A stretch of DNA of 64,000 nucleotides from Ficedula albicollis (taxonomy: Eukaryota; Chordata; Aves; Passeriformes; Muscicapidae), in the NCBI RefSeq assembly GCF_000247815.1, contig NC_021681.1:20153495-20217494 (forward strand), given 5' to 3'. Of the stretch, positions 31,281-43,190 are shown piece after piece. Below the pieces are notes generated by a model. The model did no database searches and was not told the origin of the DNA. It was given only the letters and a program-made list of their open reading frames with translations. Each line of letters starts with the position of its first letter. Position 1 is the stretch's first letter. Both the position numbers and the translations under genes were made by a program.

Positions 31281-32873
31281 GCTTTTAAAAGGCACTTAAT
31301 GAATTTTTCTCGCTGTGTTTATGTTGAGAGGTTATTTGTTTGGAGATCATCTGTCTTTTTCTTTGTGCAAAACATTTGAATTTTGTAAGTCTATTAGTGA
31401 GATTACTTGTGCAATGGGAATATTTTTCCCCAGTCCTGCAGGAGTTTACTGCATGGTGATTTAGTGCTTTTGAAACCTGCCTGGCTGCCCTGGAGACCAT
31501 TTTGTATTAATTGGTGGAGATACAGACCCAGTCTTTCCAGAACATGCCTGATGTGTCTGCACACACCAGCACAAGCACCTGGGCATCCTCAGCCCCTCTG
31601 TGCTGCTGGGGCATGAAGAGGTTTGGAAATGCCCCATGGGAACAGAGGTTTTGACCTTTCCATGGGCTTCTTTTGAATAAGCCCATCGTGGTTAGATAGA
31701 GCCTCCCAAAACACCCACCATCTGGGCTGTGGGGAGCCAGATTCTGGTTTTTTCACAGTAATACTAAAACAATTTTTTTCCTTTACTACTGATTCCACCC
31801 CCTAATTTCCTGAGGAATTCCTGTAAAATTCCCTGAGGAGTTGCAATGGGAGAGGACAACCATTTCCAGGTCAACTCAAATACATCATTCTTATTATGTA
31901 CAGCAAATTTTCATGCCCACTTGCCTCACCCCCTGATGTGAGAGCCCGGAGGTCGACGCAGCACTGGAGCCACTCCACCCATGGTGCTTCTCCTGCATGT
32001 GGGGGAAGTAAATAAAAGTAATTCTGGGATCAGGAAGGGTCATATCCTGTGCTGCCCTCAGCCTTCCCAGCCGGGAGCCCTGCTGGCCCGTGTCCATCAC
32101 TGCAGGGCGATGTCTGGGAAAACCACTGGGAGAGGTGGATTGTTTTCCACCTGGGGATTCAGTTCAGTCCCTTCTACATCACCCCAACAGCTGAATTTAA
32201 TTGAAGGAATACTAAGCCATGTCACATTTGTATTAAAATTAAATAGTACGGACCAGACATCTGAAAGTCAGGCGGGGCAAACTATTTTATTATTTTTTTT
32301 CTCCCTCCTTTTAACGTTGTGAAGGCTGCCACAACCTGAGTGGTGTTAACACAGAGAAAGTCACTTTGAATTGAGAAGTTTATCACTTTGCCTCCCTTCT
32401 CTGACCAGTCTGTGTCTGGCAGCACAACCTTGTCTCTCATTAGTGCCGAGGAAGAGACGAGGCTGTGCTTGGGTGATCTGACAGTTCAGGCCTTTGTTTT
32501 TACAGATTGCCTTTAGCAGCTGAACTTGTCAGACATTTTAGGTAGAAAGAGTAGAAATGAGTAATGGAGGCATCTGATTATAGCCATAAAATTCACCCAG
32601 CCCCAGAAGGACGCATAGCTGTTCCAGAAAAACCCAAGCAGACATTTTAAGGCGTTTGCAGGGTCTGCACAGAATCCAGGGCTGTCGGTAAATATTAATT
32701 CTATTGCTGTTCCCCGGGGGGATTGGTGAGTGGGGTTTTCAGCACTCCTCAGGGTCCCTTTGGGGAACAATGCTGTTCTGAGATACTCAAGCTGCCACTG
32801 CATGGCTACATCAGATAAAGCACTTAGACCTCTGCCTCTGGCAACCAGGAGAAGCAGAAGTGGCCAGAAGACC
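31281..32873. other. Unique non-coding sequence
   Basis: No supported gene or named repeat. Confidence 0.45.
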
Positions 32874-33089
32874 ATAGAGTCATAGAATAACCTGAGGTGG
32901 AAGGGATCCATCACTGAGTCCAGCTCCTGGCACTGCATGGCACACCCCAGGAATCACACCCTGTGCCTTTTGTCCAAAGGCCTTTTGAGCTCTGTCAGGA
33001 CTGAAGATGTGACCACATCCCTGGGGAGCTGTTCCAGTGCCCAAACACCCTCTGGGTGAAAAACCTTCCCCTAATATCTAACCTAAATT
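32874..33089 (-). mobile_element. CR1 LINE 3'-end fragment, antisense
   Basis: Begins with two copies of the reversed ATTCTATG-type 3' repeat (ATAGAGTCATAGAAT). The order GAGGTGGAAGGGATCC, GAGTCCAGCTCCTGGCACTG, CTGTTCCAGTGCCCAAACAC, CTCTGGGTGAAAAACCTTCC and CCTAATATCTAACCTAAA follows. It belongs to the same CR1 subgroup as 47623-48103, sharing the CAGCTCCTGG...CACCCTGTGCC wording. Truncated at about 216 bases. Confidence 0.92.
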
Positions 33090-34510
33090 GAGGGATGCCT
33101 CTGGGACTGGCAGTACTGGCCCATCTGCTCTGCCCTCTGAGCCAGCTTGGTCTCGCTCCTCAAGGTGTGAGGGCTCAGGAAGCAGAGACTTTTCTCTTTC
33201 CTGGCCTGAATTTTACCCTTTGCTCACATTTTGACAGCACTGACAACAGCTTTGCATTTTGCTGTTTCTGCAGCAAAGGGGGATGCTTTCAGTCTGGGAT
33301 TGAAGCAGGAGGGAGCAGATTTCTCCCCCAGTGCTCAAACTCCTAAAAGTGAGCACGTGTGTCCTGGAAGCAGAAGGATGGTCCCATCATGATGCATGGA
33401 CACAGAGAGGAATGTTGTGAAGGCAGACAGAGCTGGACTGGCTCCAAGTGCTGCTCTCAGTTTCCTCCCCAGGTTAGTGGGCGAGTGGCCACATCTCCAG
33501 CCAGAGGTCAGACTGACCTTGGAAAATGCAGGCAATGCAGCTCCCCCAGTTTGTAAACTGAGCCCAACACCAGGAGCTGTAAGATGAGGCAGCCCAAGCC
33601 AGAAACCTCAACCCCATGACCTGACTTGGTCAGCCCTCCATGACCCTGAGACAACTAAACCTGCACTTTATCATGAAACAGCAGATCCTGTGTCCTTTTG
33701 TGGTCATCCCAGCTAAACTGGCACAAGGGGTTTAATGCTGAGACTGAGTGAAAAATTTCTGTTTGTTGAGCTGGTGGAGAGGCTGAAGATGCTGGAAGGA
33801 GGAGAGCCAGGGCTGACACAGAGAAGGAAAAACTAATGGCTTTTAGTGTTTCTCATTTATTTTGCCCAGTTAGTTGGAACACCTTCTTCTGAGGATTTTT
33901 TTTTGCCCTTTTTGCTTTACGGCAATTACCTCTGATGGTTTCAAACTATGAGCATTCAGAAATAAAGCACAATTATCTCTTTCCAATATTTTTTGCGGGT
34001 TTTGATTTCAAATCCATCCAATAAACCCAACCTGAATTAATGAGCCTGCCTAGGCGGTTTTTACATAAAAGCAAAGGCAAGGAGACATTCCTGCTTTTGC
34101 TGCTACTCATCAATGCCCACCAGGCACCTCATGCTGCTATTCCCTGCAAATAATAATAGGAAACGGTCCCAAAGGGTGAGTGCTGCCCTAGCAGGACCCC
34201 TTTTTCCCAGCTATCAGAGGACACCTGATGGTTTTAGCAGCAGCAGAGCAGTGGTGTTTCATCTCCCGAGGTTCATGTGCAATTACAGCACGGGCAGCTC
34301 ATGCCCAGGCACTGCCAGGAGCGGTGCCTGCTCCACCACATCTGGCCCGGCTGCCAACACCTCCCTGCCTCCCATCAAAGAGAAACGTGAGGAGCTGCTT
34401 CACCTGATCCGGGGGAAGCTTTTGACACAGTTAACTGTAGCATATTAATTAACAAACTTCAGCACTGAGGCTCCTCTGATGCAGCTCTCACAGGGTTTCA
34501 CAGCTGAAGT
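33090..34510. other. Unique non-coding sequence
   Basis: No supported gene. The part around 33830-34080 is AT-rich and repeat-free. Confidence 0.45.
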
Positions 34511-34545
34511 GGAGGAGGAGGAGGAGGAGGAGGAGGAGGAGGAGG
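34511..34545. repeat. GGA trinucleotide microsatellite
   Basis: About 11-12 uninterrupted GGA units on the plus strand. A polyserine frame on the minus strand is only the translation of this repeat. Confidence 0.95.
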
Positions 34546-34945
34546 GGATGCTCACAGCTCTGGGTCCTTCACCTTCACAGAGACACAACATCCAGCTACA
34601 GCACCAGCAGCTGGGGTAGTCCAGGGTGCTGGGAGGGGATGGAGCTGCAGCATCTCCCTCCCACCTGGCCAACCTCACCCCTGTGTTACCCTGCAGGTAT
34701 CCCAGAGAGGGGCTGCTCACTGCGATTTTCTGAGGAGATGGACAGACAGGTTAGAGCAGGGGCTGCCTGGCTCCTGCTGCCCCACAGCCCAGCTTGGCCG
34801 TGCCCATATTTAGACCCACTGTGCTTCCATGGTGCTGCATTCCTGCAGAAACCTAAACCAAGGGAAAATGGGGCAGTGGATGAGAGCAATGTCACTGTGG
34901 CCCCAATGCACAGCAATTGCAGGCCATGGAAATTGGGTCAGCTTC
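34546..34945. other. Unique non-coding sequence
   Basis: Nothing recognised. Confidence 0.4.
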
Positions 34946-35016
34946 TTCTGGTGTAAATCAGCACTCCTTTGCTGGAGCCAGTGGAGTTAAAAGAGTGCAA
35001 GAAAGACCAAAATTAG
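34946..35016. repeat. Ancient palindromic amniote repeat remnant (second copy)
   Basis: TCTGGTGTAAATCAGCACTC then GGAGCCAGTGGAGTTAAAA fits the left half of the family seen at 23884 (GGTGTAAATCAGC then a CCATTGAAGTCAATGGAGTTA-type centre). The right arm is lost or diverged. Confidence 0.35.
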
Positions 35017-36289
35017 GTCAATCAGATGCACAGCTCCTTTTATGCAGCAACGTAACCCTCTTCTTTCTTCCTACTATTCTGCACAGTCAAGTAGTTCAGA
35101 AGAATCTCCTGTCAGGCTGTCAGCTGGGTCCACTGAGGTAGCTCTGAAATATTCTCCAAATCCGTGGGACATCAGGAAAAGACATCCCTGTCCCCTCCTG
35201 CCACTGTGGTCTCTGAGCACAGGTCTGAGGGGAAACGAGCTCTCGGGGGAGGGCTGATGAATCTGGGGATTAAAACACCCCAAAGTCTTAGTCTGGGTTT
35301 AACCAGAGGTAACCCACACTCCTAAATACTCCATTTGTAGCACTTCCTTTCTGGGCAGGGTTTTGCCATGGCCTGTGCTTGCAAGGGACATCACAGACAC
35401 GATGAGGGGCTGTTCTGGTGGTCCCCAGTCACAGACACTGGTCCCTGTGTGAGCAGCTACTGCAGGGTCCCTCTGCTTCCAGGGCCATTGGTGATGGGTC
35501 ATGCTTTCTTTCCCAAATGAATAATTGGAGCAGACCTCTCCTCAGAAAGCAGGGCAAGAGCTCCTCTATTTCTCTGCAGAGCCTCTTATACACAACCTCC
35601 TGTACATATTTTACACGCCTTGAACCACTGAGACCAGAACAACTGCTCAACACCCACTGGAAAAGAAGCATTATTGAAACAAACTAGAAATCAGGTTATT
35701 AGTGAAGCAATCCAGCTTCCTATTTTCATTCACCAGGAGCAGTGCCAAAAGGTAATTCTGAAGCTGGAGAAACTGTGAAGAACTGTGGTGGAGTCAGCAG
35801 AGCAGCACAGGGAGGGAGAACGTGGGAGAGAAATAGTCTTGAACCTCTGAACACACTGTTTGAGCTATAATGATTTTGTGATTCTGACTGAGAACTTTCT
35901 GCCTGAATCATTAAATAAATAAGGGTCCTGGAGCACCATGGCTTCATACCAGCAGCCAAGGAGATGAAATCATGAGACTTTCAAAACCAGAGCTGCTCCC
36001 AAGTTTGGCAACTCCCCTCTGCGGTGAGGAATGAAAGCCGTGTGCCAAGTCAGTCACAAATTATAAACAGGCCCAGAAACAGCAATTTCTTCTGCACCCA
36101 GCCCTTTTCAACATTCTCTTTTAAATTGTTCCACATCTTGGGCCCGCCTTACCATGTCTCTAGAGGTCTGCAGACCATGGGCAATAGGTGACCAACACGA
36201 GTTAGCACCAGTTCTCCCCCGGGTGTCTATGGAGCCAGGCTGAGAGTGAGGGGTCTTCACTGCTCATCACACTGAGACATTAGTGTGGT
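35017..36289. other. Unique non-coding sequence
   Basis: No supported gene or named repeat. Confidence 0.45.
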
Positions 36290-36660
36290 CACAACACCCA
36301 TGTGAGACAGTGATAGTAGCAACCACACTTTGGTCCAACAGCAATAGAAATGAATAATACTAATTTCTGCAATTATTTACCACTCATAAGCAAATTAGTC
36401 ATCTCTTTGCCATACCTGAGACAATAGATGCCACAAAATACCTTCAGTGCCATCTAGCTACTAAGTTACTTGGAGAGATAAATTTGCAATTCGCACTAAT
36501 TGCCATAAGGCCCATCAGTGGCATTGTCCTGTTGCAGCAGCTGATGCTCTGCCCTCAGGGATCTAATCAGGATGATAATGAAAGCCACAGAGATAATTCA
36601 CAACCGTAGAAAACTCTGCTTTAAATGGATGCTTATCTAAAGTATGGCAAAGTGAATTCC
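36290..36660. promoter_or_regulatory. Candidate conserved non-coding element
   Basis: Repeat-free, AT-rich, with many TAAT cores (AATACTAATTTCTGCAATTA, CGCACTAATTGCC, GATAATGAAAGCC) and GATAA words. The density of homeodomain-type cores and absence of simple sequence is typical of enhancers near developmental genes. Not testable here. Confidence 0.32.
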
Positions 36661-37742
36661 TCAGAATGATGACTAAATGAATAAATAACTACATGCACCC
36701 CAAACCCACAGGATATTTCCTTCCACTTGTAAAGGCACTTCAGTATCTCCAGGGCCTCTGAACATTGCCAAGAAGGAGCAACAGCACTTTTGTGGTTTAG
36801 CTTTAGTTCCACAGAGATGTAAAGAAGCTGAAAAATATATATGAAAATATATATTCCCTGGCTTCCAACTTGCCTTGGGTTTCATGTCCATCTCCATCAC
36901 GTTCCAGGACCTCTGTGTCCATCATGGAAGCACTGGAGTATTTTTATCCCTGATCATCTCTGAACCGCTGGTTTTTTATAGAAAATACAATAACCTTCAA
37001 AATCCCATGGACCTCTTTTACTGGTGGTGGCTCCACTGGCTGTCTGTGATGAGTGCAGCCACAATTATCTCCACACACAGCCACGTGTGTGTTGTGCCAG
37101 GCTGGGAAGCGACTGCATACTGAGGGATCCAGCAGACACGAAGCTTTCCCTAGATAACTCGCTCTGAACAGAGCTGGTTTTTCACTTTTTCCACCCCTGG
37201 CCCAGACTGTGGACTGTTGCCAGGCGTTTTGGTGTGTCCTGGACCAAGTTTCTTAGCAAAAAGCTAAGAGAAGCAAAACAGAATGAATGTCAAAGAGCGG
37301 TTGTTGTTACTACATACTGTATTTTGGTGAGGTTATTCCATTTATGGTGTGATTTGCCCAGATAAAATCTGTCTAGAAATGACCTTATGGTCTGGGTATG
37401 ATGCTGATACAGGATGCATGTGTGCTTGTGCTCCCACAGTGTCAAACAGCAATGCCTGGACAAGGATCAGCTCCATGGATGGAGCAGGCAAGTGCTCCTG
37501 CCCACTCTGTAGGTCAGATCCTGCTCTGGGGCACATCCTGGGAAGGTGAAATCAGTCCCACCAAGGGCAGATTCCAGGCTGTGGCAGCAGCACACATCTG
37601 GCAATGATGCCACACCCACTGATGGCAGCACTGTGTGTCAGAAGAGATCAGTGCCCGTTGGAGCACAGTGAGGACTTCCCCTTTGCAGGCTCTCACCACC
37701 TTAATGCTGGAGAGTTTATCCAGGCCAGACCAGATTATCAAG
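36661..37742. other. Unique non-coding sequence
   Basis: No supported gene or named repeat. Confidence 0.45.
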
Positions 37743-37870
37743 GAATCACAGAATCTTTAAGGCTGGAAAAGACCATTGAGTCCAACCATTATTAACCCAG
37801 TAACACCATGATCACCACTAAATCATACTTTCAGGTGTCACATTCACATGTTTTTTGCAAATCTCCAGGA
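37743..37870 (-). mobile_element. CR1 LINE 3'-end fragment, antisense
   Basis: GAATCACAGAATC (reversed 3' repeat) is followed by TTTAAGGCTGGAAAAGACC, ATTGAGTCCAACCATTATTA and CACCACTAAATCATA. A diverged match to the part of CR1 ending CTCCAGG comes last. About 128 bases survive. Confidence 0.88.
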
Positions 37871-39479
37871 GCAAATAACATCAGCCATTTTAGGGAGCCC
37901 AAGCCAGCTTCTGCTGGCTGACAGTCTGTAATGTCAAAGTCGGTGCAAAGGTTTTTTGAGCATATTAGTAATTGAATTCAGTGCTGAGGATGAGACTCAT
38001 TTCATATGGATGGACCTCAGCAGTGTGAAGTGGGTCTTAAAAAGAGCATCTGTGTGGCACCCACTAGGAGAATTTTAATTGTTCCTTAAAGCTTTCACTG
38101 CAAAAGGTAGATCTGAGCATGGCAAAAGCTGGCAGTTCAAGCAGAGAAGGCCTGCAGCCCTCAGGTGTCCCTCTGAGCTGGAATTACCATATAGACACTT
38201 AAATAAAAATGAGCCCAGCACAGGAACCTGACACCACATCTCACTCCAAGCCCTGCTGATTTACACCAGCCAAAAAGAGACCTGACCTGCAGGGCCAAAC
38301 CTGGCCCATGGCTATATCCCAGCAGCTGCAGTGATTTAGAAGCTCTGTCAGTGTCAGTCACCAGTGGGTCTCGTTGAAAGCCAGATTTATCTTGTAATCT
38401 GCACCAGAGGCGTAAACTGCTACTGCTGCTCCCACACAAAATAAATCAGCCCAACACAGCCTGGAGCTGGTGGCTGTGAGCTCCAGCCCTCACTCTGATT
38501 TATAAATCCTTATGCTAAAGTCAGTGGCCAAACGTGGGCAGGATCCTTCCCATCTCACCTCCAGGCAGAGGGACTCCAGCAGAGGGTGGCACTGGGGACA
38601 GGTGGGGACCTGCCTGGCCTGGGGACAGCAACAAGCCTTTGGGTCAGCCTGATGCAGGCTTGCAGTGCCTGGCCAGAGCTTGCCAGGCTGAGGCAGCAGG
38701 AGCAGTGTGTGAGGAGGGTGATGAGCAGTGCTGCTGCCCTGCCCAGGGAGGGGACCCTGCTTTGCTGGGGAATGCCTGAGCACTAACACGGGGTTAACTC
38801 AGCCTCCAGGCTCACTGTTACTTTAGGCACCTTTCTCTGGTTCTGAAACAGATGGCTGATGAAACTCAGGAAGAAAGACAACAGTACAATGCCCACCCAA
38901 ACATAGTCACAGAGAGCATAAGCCTCCAACCCTTCACATCCCTACTTACAATTTCAGCAGCTCTCCCATTCGGGATTTTTTCCTATCACATAACATAAAG
39001 AGCATTGTTTTCTGTTTCAGTCCTGCACAGCACACACCACCACTGCCCTGGCACACTCCCTTTGGAGAAAAAGCAAAGCCCCAGGACAAGGGCAAAGGGA
39101 GGAGAGGATTTGGGGATGCATCAGCAAATTGGTGATTGCCACACATCCAAACAGGGCCACAGCCGTGGGGGTTTTGGTGACCCAGGAGCCAGAGGAAAGC
39201 AAATGCTGTTTTCCTGGCTACAAGAGGTTGGGGCAGCCCATGGGAGCCCACCCTGATGAAACAACGATCCGAGTGTTGTGCTGGACTCTGCGCATTCCCT
39301 GGTGTCGGGTGAAGCCACGGGGCTTTGGCACAGCAGCCACAGCTACAGCCCGTCCCTCCACAGATACTGCTGGCAATTTCAGGCAGGGAAATAACACCCT
39401 GGCAGTGCCAAAAGCCACAGTGATTAGCAACAGTGCAAGTAACCAAGTAAAAGCTCTTTTCCACAGCCGAATGACCAGA
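37871..39479. other. Unique non-coding sequence
   Basis: No supported gene. The phrase GATTTACACCAGCC at about 38260 hints at another worn copy of the palindromic repeat seen at 23884, but too little survives to call. Confidence 0.4.
38576..38592 (+). promoter_or_regulatory. CTCF-like core motif
   Basis: CCAGCAGAGGGTGGCAC agrees with most positions of the vertebrate CTCF core (CCASYAGRKGGCRS), missing mainly the C after the GGG. A single motif of this length can occur by chance in a window this size. Confidence 0.2.
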
Positions 39480-39720
39480 TTGTCAAGCATGCAAAGAGTA
39501 GTAGCCGAAATTCATTGCAGCTCACATGGATAATTTCTATCAGAATTATGTTATTGTATTAAAACAGTGATGCATAATGTATGGCCGTGCATCTGTGCAA
39601 TAAACATCTTACATTTAATTTAAAAATCTATGAGTCATTAGAAAAATTCTCTCATTATGTCGCACAGACCTTTGTTGAGTCAGCAGCAGGAGAGACTTTA
39701 AAAAATAAAGTTCAAGGAAT
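39480..39720. promoter_or_regulatory. Candidate conserved non-coding element
   Basis: AT-rich, repeat-free block with ATGCATAATGTATGG, TTACATTTAATTTAAAAATC and ATGAGTCATT (an AP-1-like TGAGTCA lies at about 39631). No coding frame crosses it. Confidence 0.3.
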
Positions 39721-42700
39721 CACGTGGATGTGAAACACCTGAGCTGGGAATGGGAGTGTGACCTGAGCACTGTGTGACAGCGTGTGCTGAGTGGAACAGC
39801 CCATCCTGGGGGCCATGGGCTGTGCAGAAAGTCTATAAGGACATCCCTGCTCTGCACTGCAGGTTTGTGCAACAGGCTTGTACTAGCCGAGGAAAAAATC
39901 AGCATGTCTGATCCTGAAGCCCTTGCATAGGTTTAACTTCCATGAGGCTCCCCTGGCACTTGCAACACAGGTGAAATTGCCAGCTAGGTGGAGGGCTGTG
40001 TCAAAGGTGCAGCCAGGGTTTCCACTGGCACTGGCTGTGAGCTGTGGGTCTGTGTTTCACAGCAGGGACACTCGCTCATTCTGATTAAACTCACTCCCCT
40101 CCCTGTGCTGGGTAATCTCTCCCTGCCACTCACAGAAATCCCATGCACCTCCCAAAACCCTTTTTCCCTCTGAGCCATCCCTGTTTCTAAGGTGGGAACA
40201 GGCAGAGGGATCTCCTTGTTGGGGTTTTTCCTCTGCAGTGCCAGCAGCTCGTGCTCTCTGCTGGCTGCCCCTCAGCAGGGTGGATCAGCTGGACACCACA
40301 GTGAGCTCAGCCAAAACGTGGAGCTCAGCGCTTGATTCAGTGTGAAAAACACCATCAGCTGGGGACCAGGTCTGGACAGGCAGTGTGATTTTTTTGTCAT
40401 GTGAAAATGGGCTGATCAAAGTGCAGCTGGCAGGTAGTGTGGTGGGGCAGTGCTGCAGAGAGCTGGGCAGGTCTGCAGGAAACCACAGAGCCCTGAAATG
40501 AGCCTGTGCTCGCCAGAGGCAGCAACAGCAGCCTACAGACTGAACTTCACTACAGCTTATTGCACACACCCTCTAAATTGAGCTCTTCTTTACCTTCCCC
40601 CAAGTTTTATATCCTTGAATTTTACCGGGTAATCTTTCCTCTCCGTGGACAAGGAAGGTTTTAGAAGATTTAGGATAATAACAGCATTGGGAAAAAGGAA
40701 AGCAGTGGGGTTTTCAGGTGCTGTACAGAACTGTGCAATGGCAATTTGGAGACAGAAGTGCTATTTCTGAGGCTGATGTCGCTCTGCCTTGGGAATTCTT
40801 CCTCCATCCCATCTGTTTCCACCTGCATGAGGGGCTCACACTGACACCTCTTCTGCTGAGGCCCTTACTGCCTATCCAAGCACCTCACTCAGCACAGAGG
40901 AGGCGTTTTCATTAAGTGCAGGAGGAACCAGAGATCTCTGTCTCTATCTAAACATTAGCAGCTTTAATATTTGCTGTTCTCAGGCTCCTGTCCAGCAGCC
41001 TGTGCAGCTTTCCACATAAAGACAAAAACATCAATCAATACTGAGCACAGCCACACCATGCTATTCATTGCTCCCCGAGAGGGGGTTTTACCAAAGCTGA
41101 ATCACAGCAAAAACCTGCAGAAATTATAGTGATTCCAGCCTTTAGTGGATATCACTGGGAAACAGAGTGGCTGTATGGATTTTCCACCTACCATCAGTTA
41201 CTAGCAGCACAACATACTTCACTCCTGAGATGCACACTCAGGGTTGGGTTAAAAATAGATAAAGGAAGGAGAGCAGAGCACAGTGGTGTTTGTGTGTGAT
41301 CAGCACAGGAGCCAACTCAGCAAGAAAAGCACTGGGCAGGGTCGATGCAGCTTTGCCCACCCCTCCTGGAAGATGCTGCTCAGCAAAGCAATGGAGAAAA
41401 CGCAGCAGGGAGTAGCACAGAGAGAAGCATGGATCAGATAAGGACTAATAGCACACAGCTCTGACACACAAGGTGTGTAGGGAGCTCCTGCACATGGTGC
41501 CAAAACCTCACTTAAAAAACACCTTCTCCAGAGCACGGGGATAACACTGTGCTCCTCAGTGTTTGAGACAAAGGGAGGATGCCTCTCCATGCCTGTCTTG
41601 GCAAGGAAATGGCCTCACTCCCAGCGGCTCTAGGGAGGGTCTGCCCAGCTCAGAGGGGGATTGCAGCCTGGACCTGGCGGGTGTGCTGCTGTTGGTGATC
41701 ATGATCACAACTGACACAGAATGTGAGTCAGTGGGAACTGAAAAGTCCAGAAACAAAGCTTCCCTTCCCACCTTGGAGACCACCCCAGTGGTCCCAGGTG
41801 AGTGCCTGGGACACCAGAGGCCAGAGCCAGCCAGCATGTGGACTTGGTACCACCTTACAGCCCTCAGTACCGGCAGCTTTCTCTAATTTGGGCAATTTTT
41901 GTGAAAGATGGGTGCCCTCATGCAGCCCGTGGGAACAGGGCTGTGCAATAGGACACAAGAGAGAAGAAAGCAGAGACATCAGTGTGTGTGCACATCTCTG
42001 TGTGTGTGTGGCAGTTCAGGCACCACGTCACGTCCCTGCTTCATTTATTCCATGAAGTATAAAACCAGAAGATGTTTGAGGTTATCTGAATATTGAACTC
42101 CTAAACAAATGATCAACTTCTGACTCATTTCTAAGAAACTCGGGCTTCTGTGATCAAGCTTCCTTTACAGTCATCAGTGAATTTTAAACTGCAAGCTGAG
42201 AGGATGTAATTTTCAATGAAAGACACCTCCTGTGCATTTTGTGGGTTTGATTTAGTAGCTGGAAGATGATACTAAATATTTGAGTCTATAACAATTAATG
42301 AGCATATTCTGGGGGTTATAGCTGCATCACAGTTCTGACTATAGGTCTCCTTTGGTTTTTTTAGCTGCTAACAAACACAGAGGTTGTGTATCTCCCCACC
42401 TAGTAACTGCCTGCACATTCATGCTAACTTTAACAAGACTCACTGTTTTCCAAGGCCCACGAAAGGCCTTGACCTATAAAATTCAATTTCAAATGGTAAA
42501 ACTCCCCTGGCCACTGTAGACGCTGGTGACAAACTAATCTGTTATGTTCCATAACAGTCTGTTTTGAGTGCTGGCTTGACCTGTAAGTGTTCTAGATACA
42601 ACCTGACTAAAATGGGTTTTATTATTTCCCATTAGTGCCTGCCACAAGAAAATCAACGGGCAGTCCACAGGGGAAATAAAAGTATTTTCTCCTCTAGATA

Positions 42701-42892
42701 GCATCTGCTGCAAATGTAAACAGACCCTTTCCCATCCCTCTCCTCCTTCCAGTTTCTTTCCAACCCTCTGATGTGTTCAGATTTCCCAAGATGTGTGTTT
42801 TGTTGCAAGTCCTGAGGCAGGGTGAGGGCAGGAGATGTTCCCCACCCTGCAGGACCTGCTGCATCAAAGCCCTGGCCCAGCAGCTGGCCAAG
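39721..42892. other. Unique non-coding sequence
   Basis: No supported gene or named repeat. A short GT-rich tract lies at about 41981-42011. The palindrome TGATCATGATCA at about 41697 is probably chance. Confidence 0.45.
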
Positions 42893-43114
42893 GAGATGCA
42901 CTCTAATCGTGCTGAACTGGCAGCACAGGAGGAGGACAGTATTTTTCACAGAACTGTAGAATGGTTTGGGTTGGAAGAGACCAAATGCCCCTGCCATGGG
43001 CAGGAGATGCACTCTAATCATGCTGAACTGGCAGCACAGGAGGAGGACAGTATTTTTCACAGAACTGTAGAATGGTTTGGGTTGGAAGAGACCAAATGCC
43101 CCTGCCATGGGCAG
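42893..43114. repeat. 111-bp tandem duplication that includes a CR1 tail
   Basis: The unit starting GAGATGCACTCTAATC is present at 42893-43003 and 43004-43114. I can see one difference (AATCGTGC against AATCATGC). The second half of each unit is the 3' end of an antisense CR1, so the breakpoint fell inside a CR1 insertion and copied its tail plus adjoining unique sequence. Confidence 0.95.
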
Positions 43115-43190
43115 GAATGCCACCAGGTTGCTCCAAGCCCTGTCCAGCCTGGCCTTTAACACTTCCAGGAACGGGGCAGTCACAGCTCAC
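43058..43190 (-). mobile_element. CR1 LINE 3'-end fragment, antisense; tail duplicated at 42947-43003
   Basis: CACAGAACTGTAGAATGG, TTTGGGTTGGAAGAGACC, CCCCTGCCATGGGCAGG, CACCAGGTTGCTCCAAGCCC, TGTCCAGCCTGGCCTTTAAC and ACTTCCAGGAACGGGGCA follow reversed avian CR1 order. This subgroup differs from that at 47623 in its CCCCTGCCATGGGCAGG wording. Confidence 0.9.
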
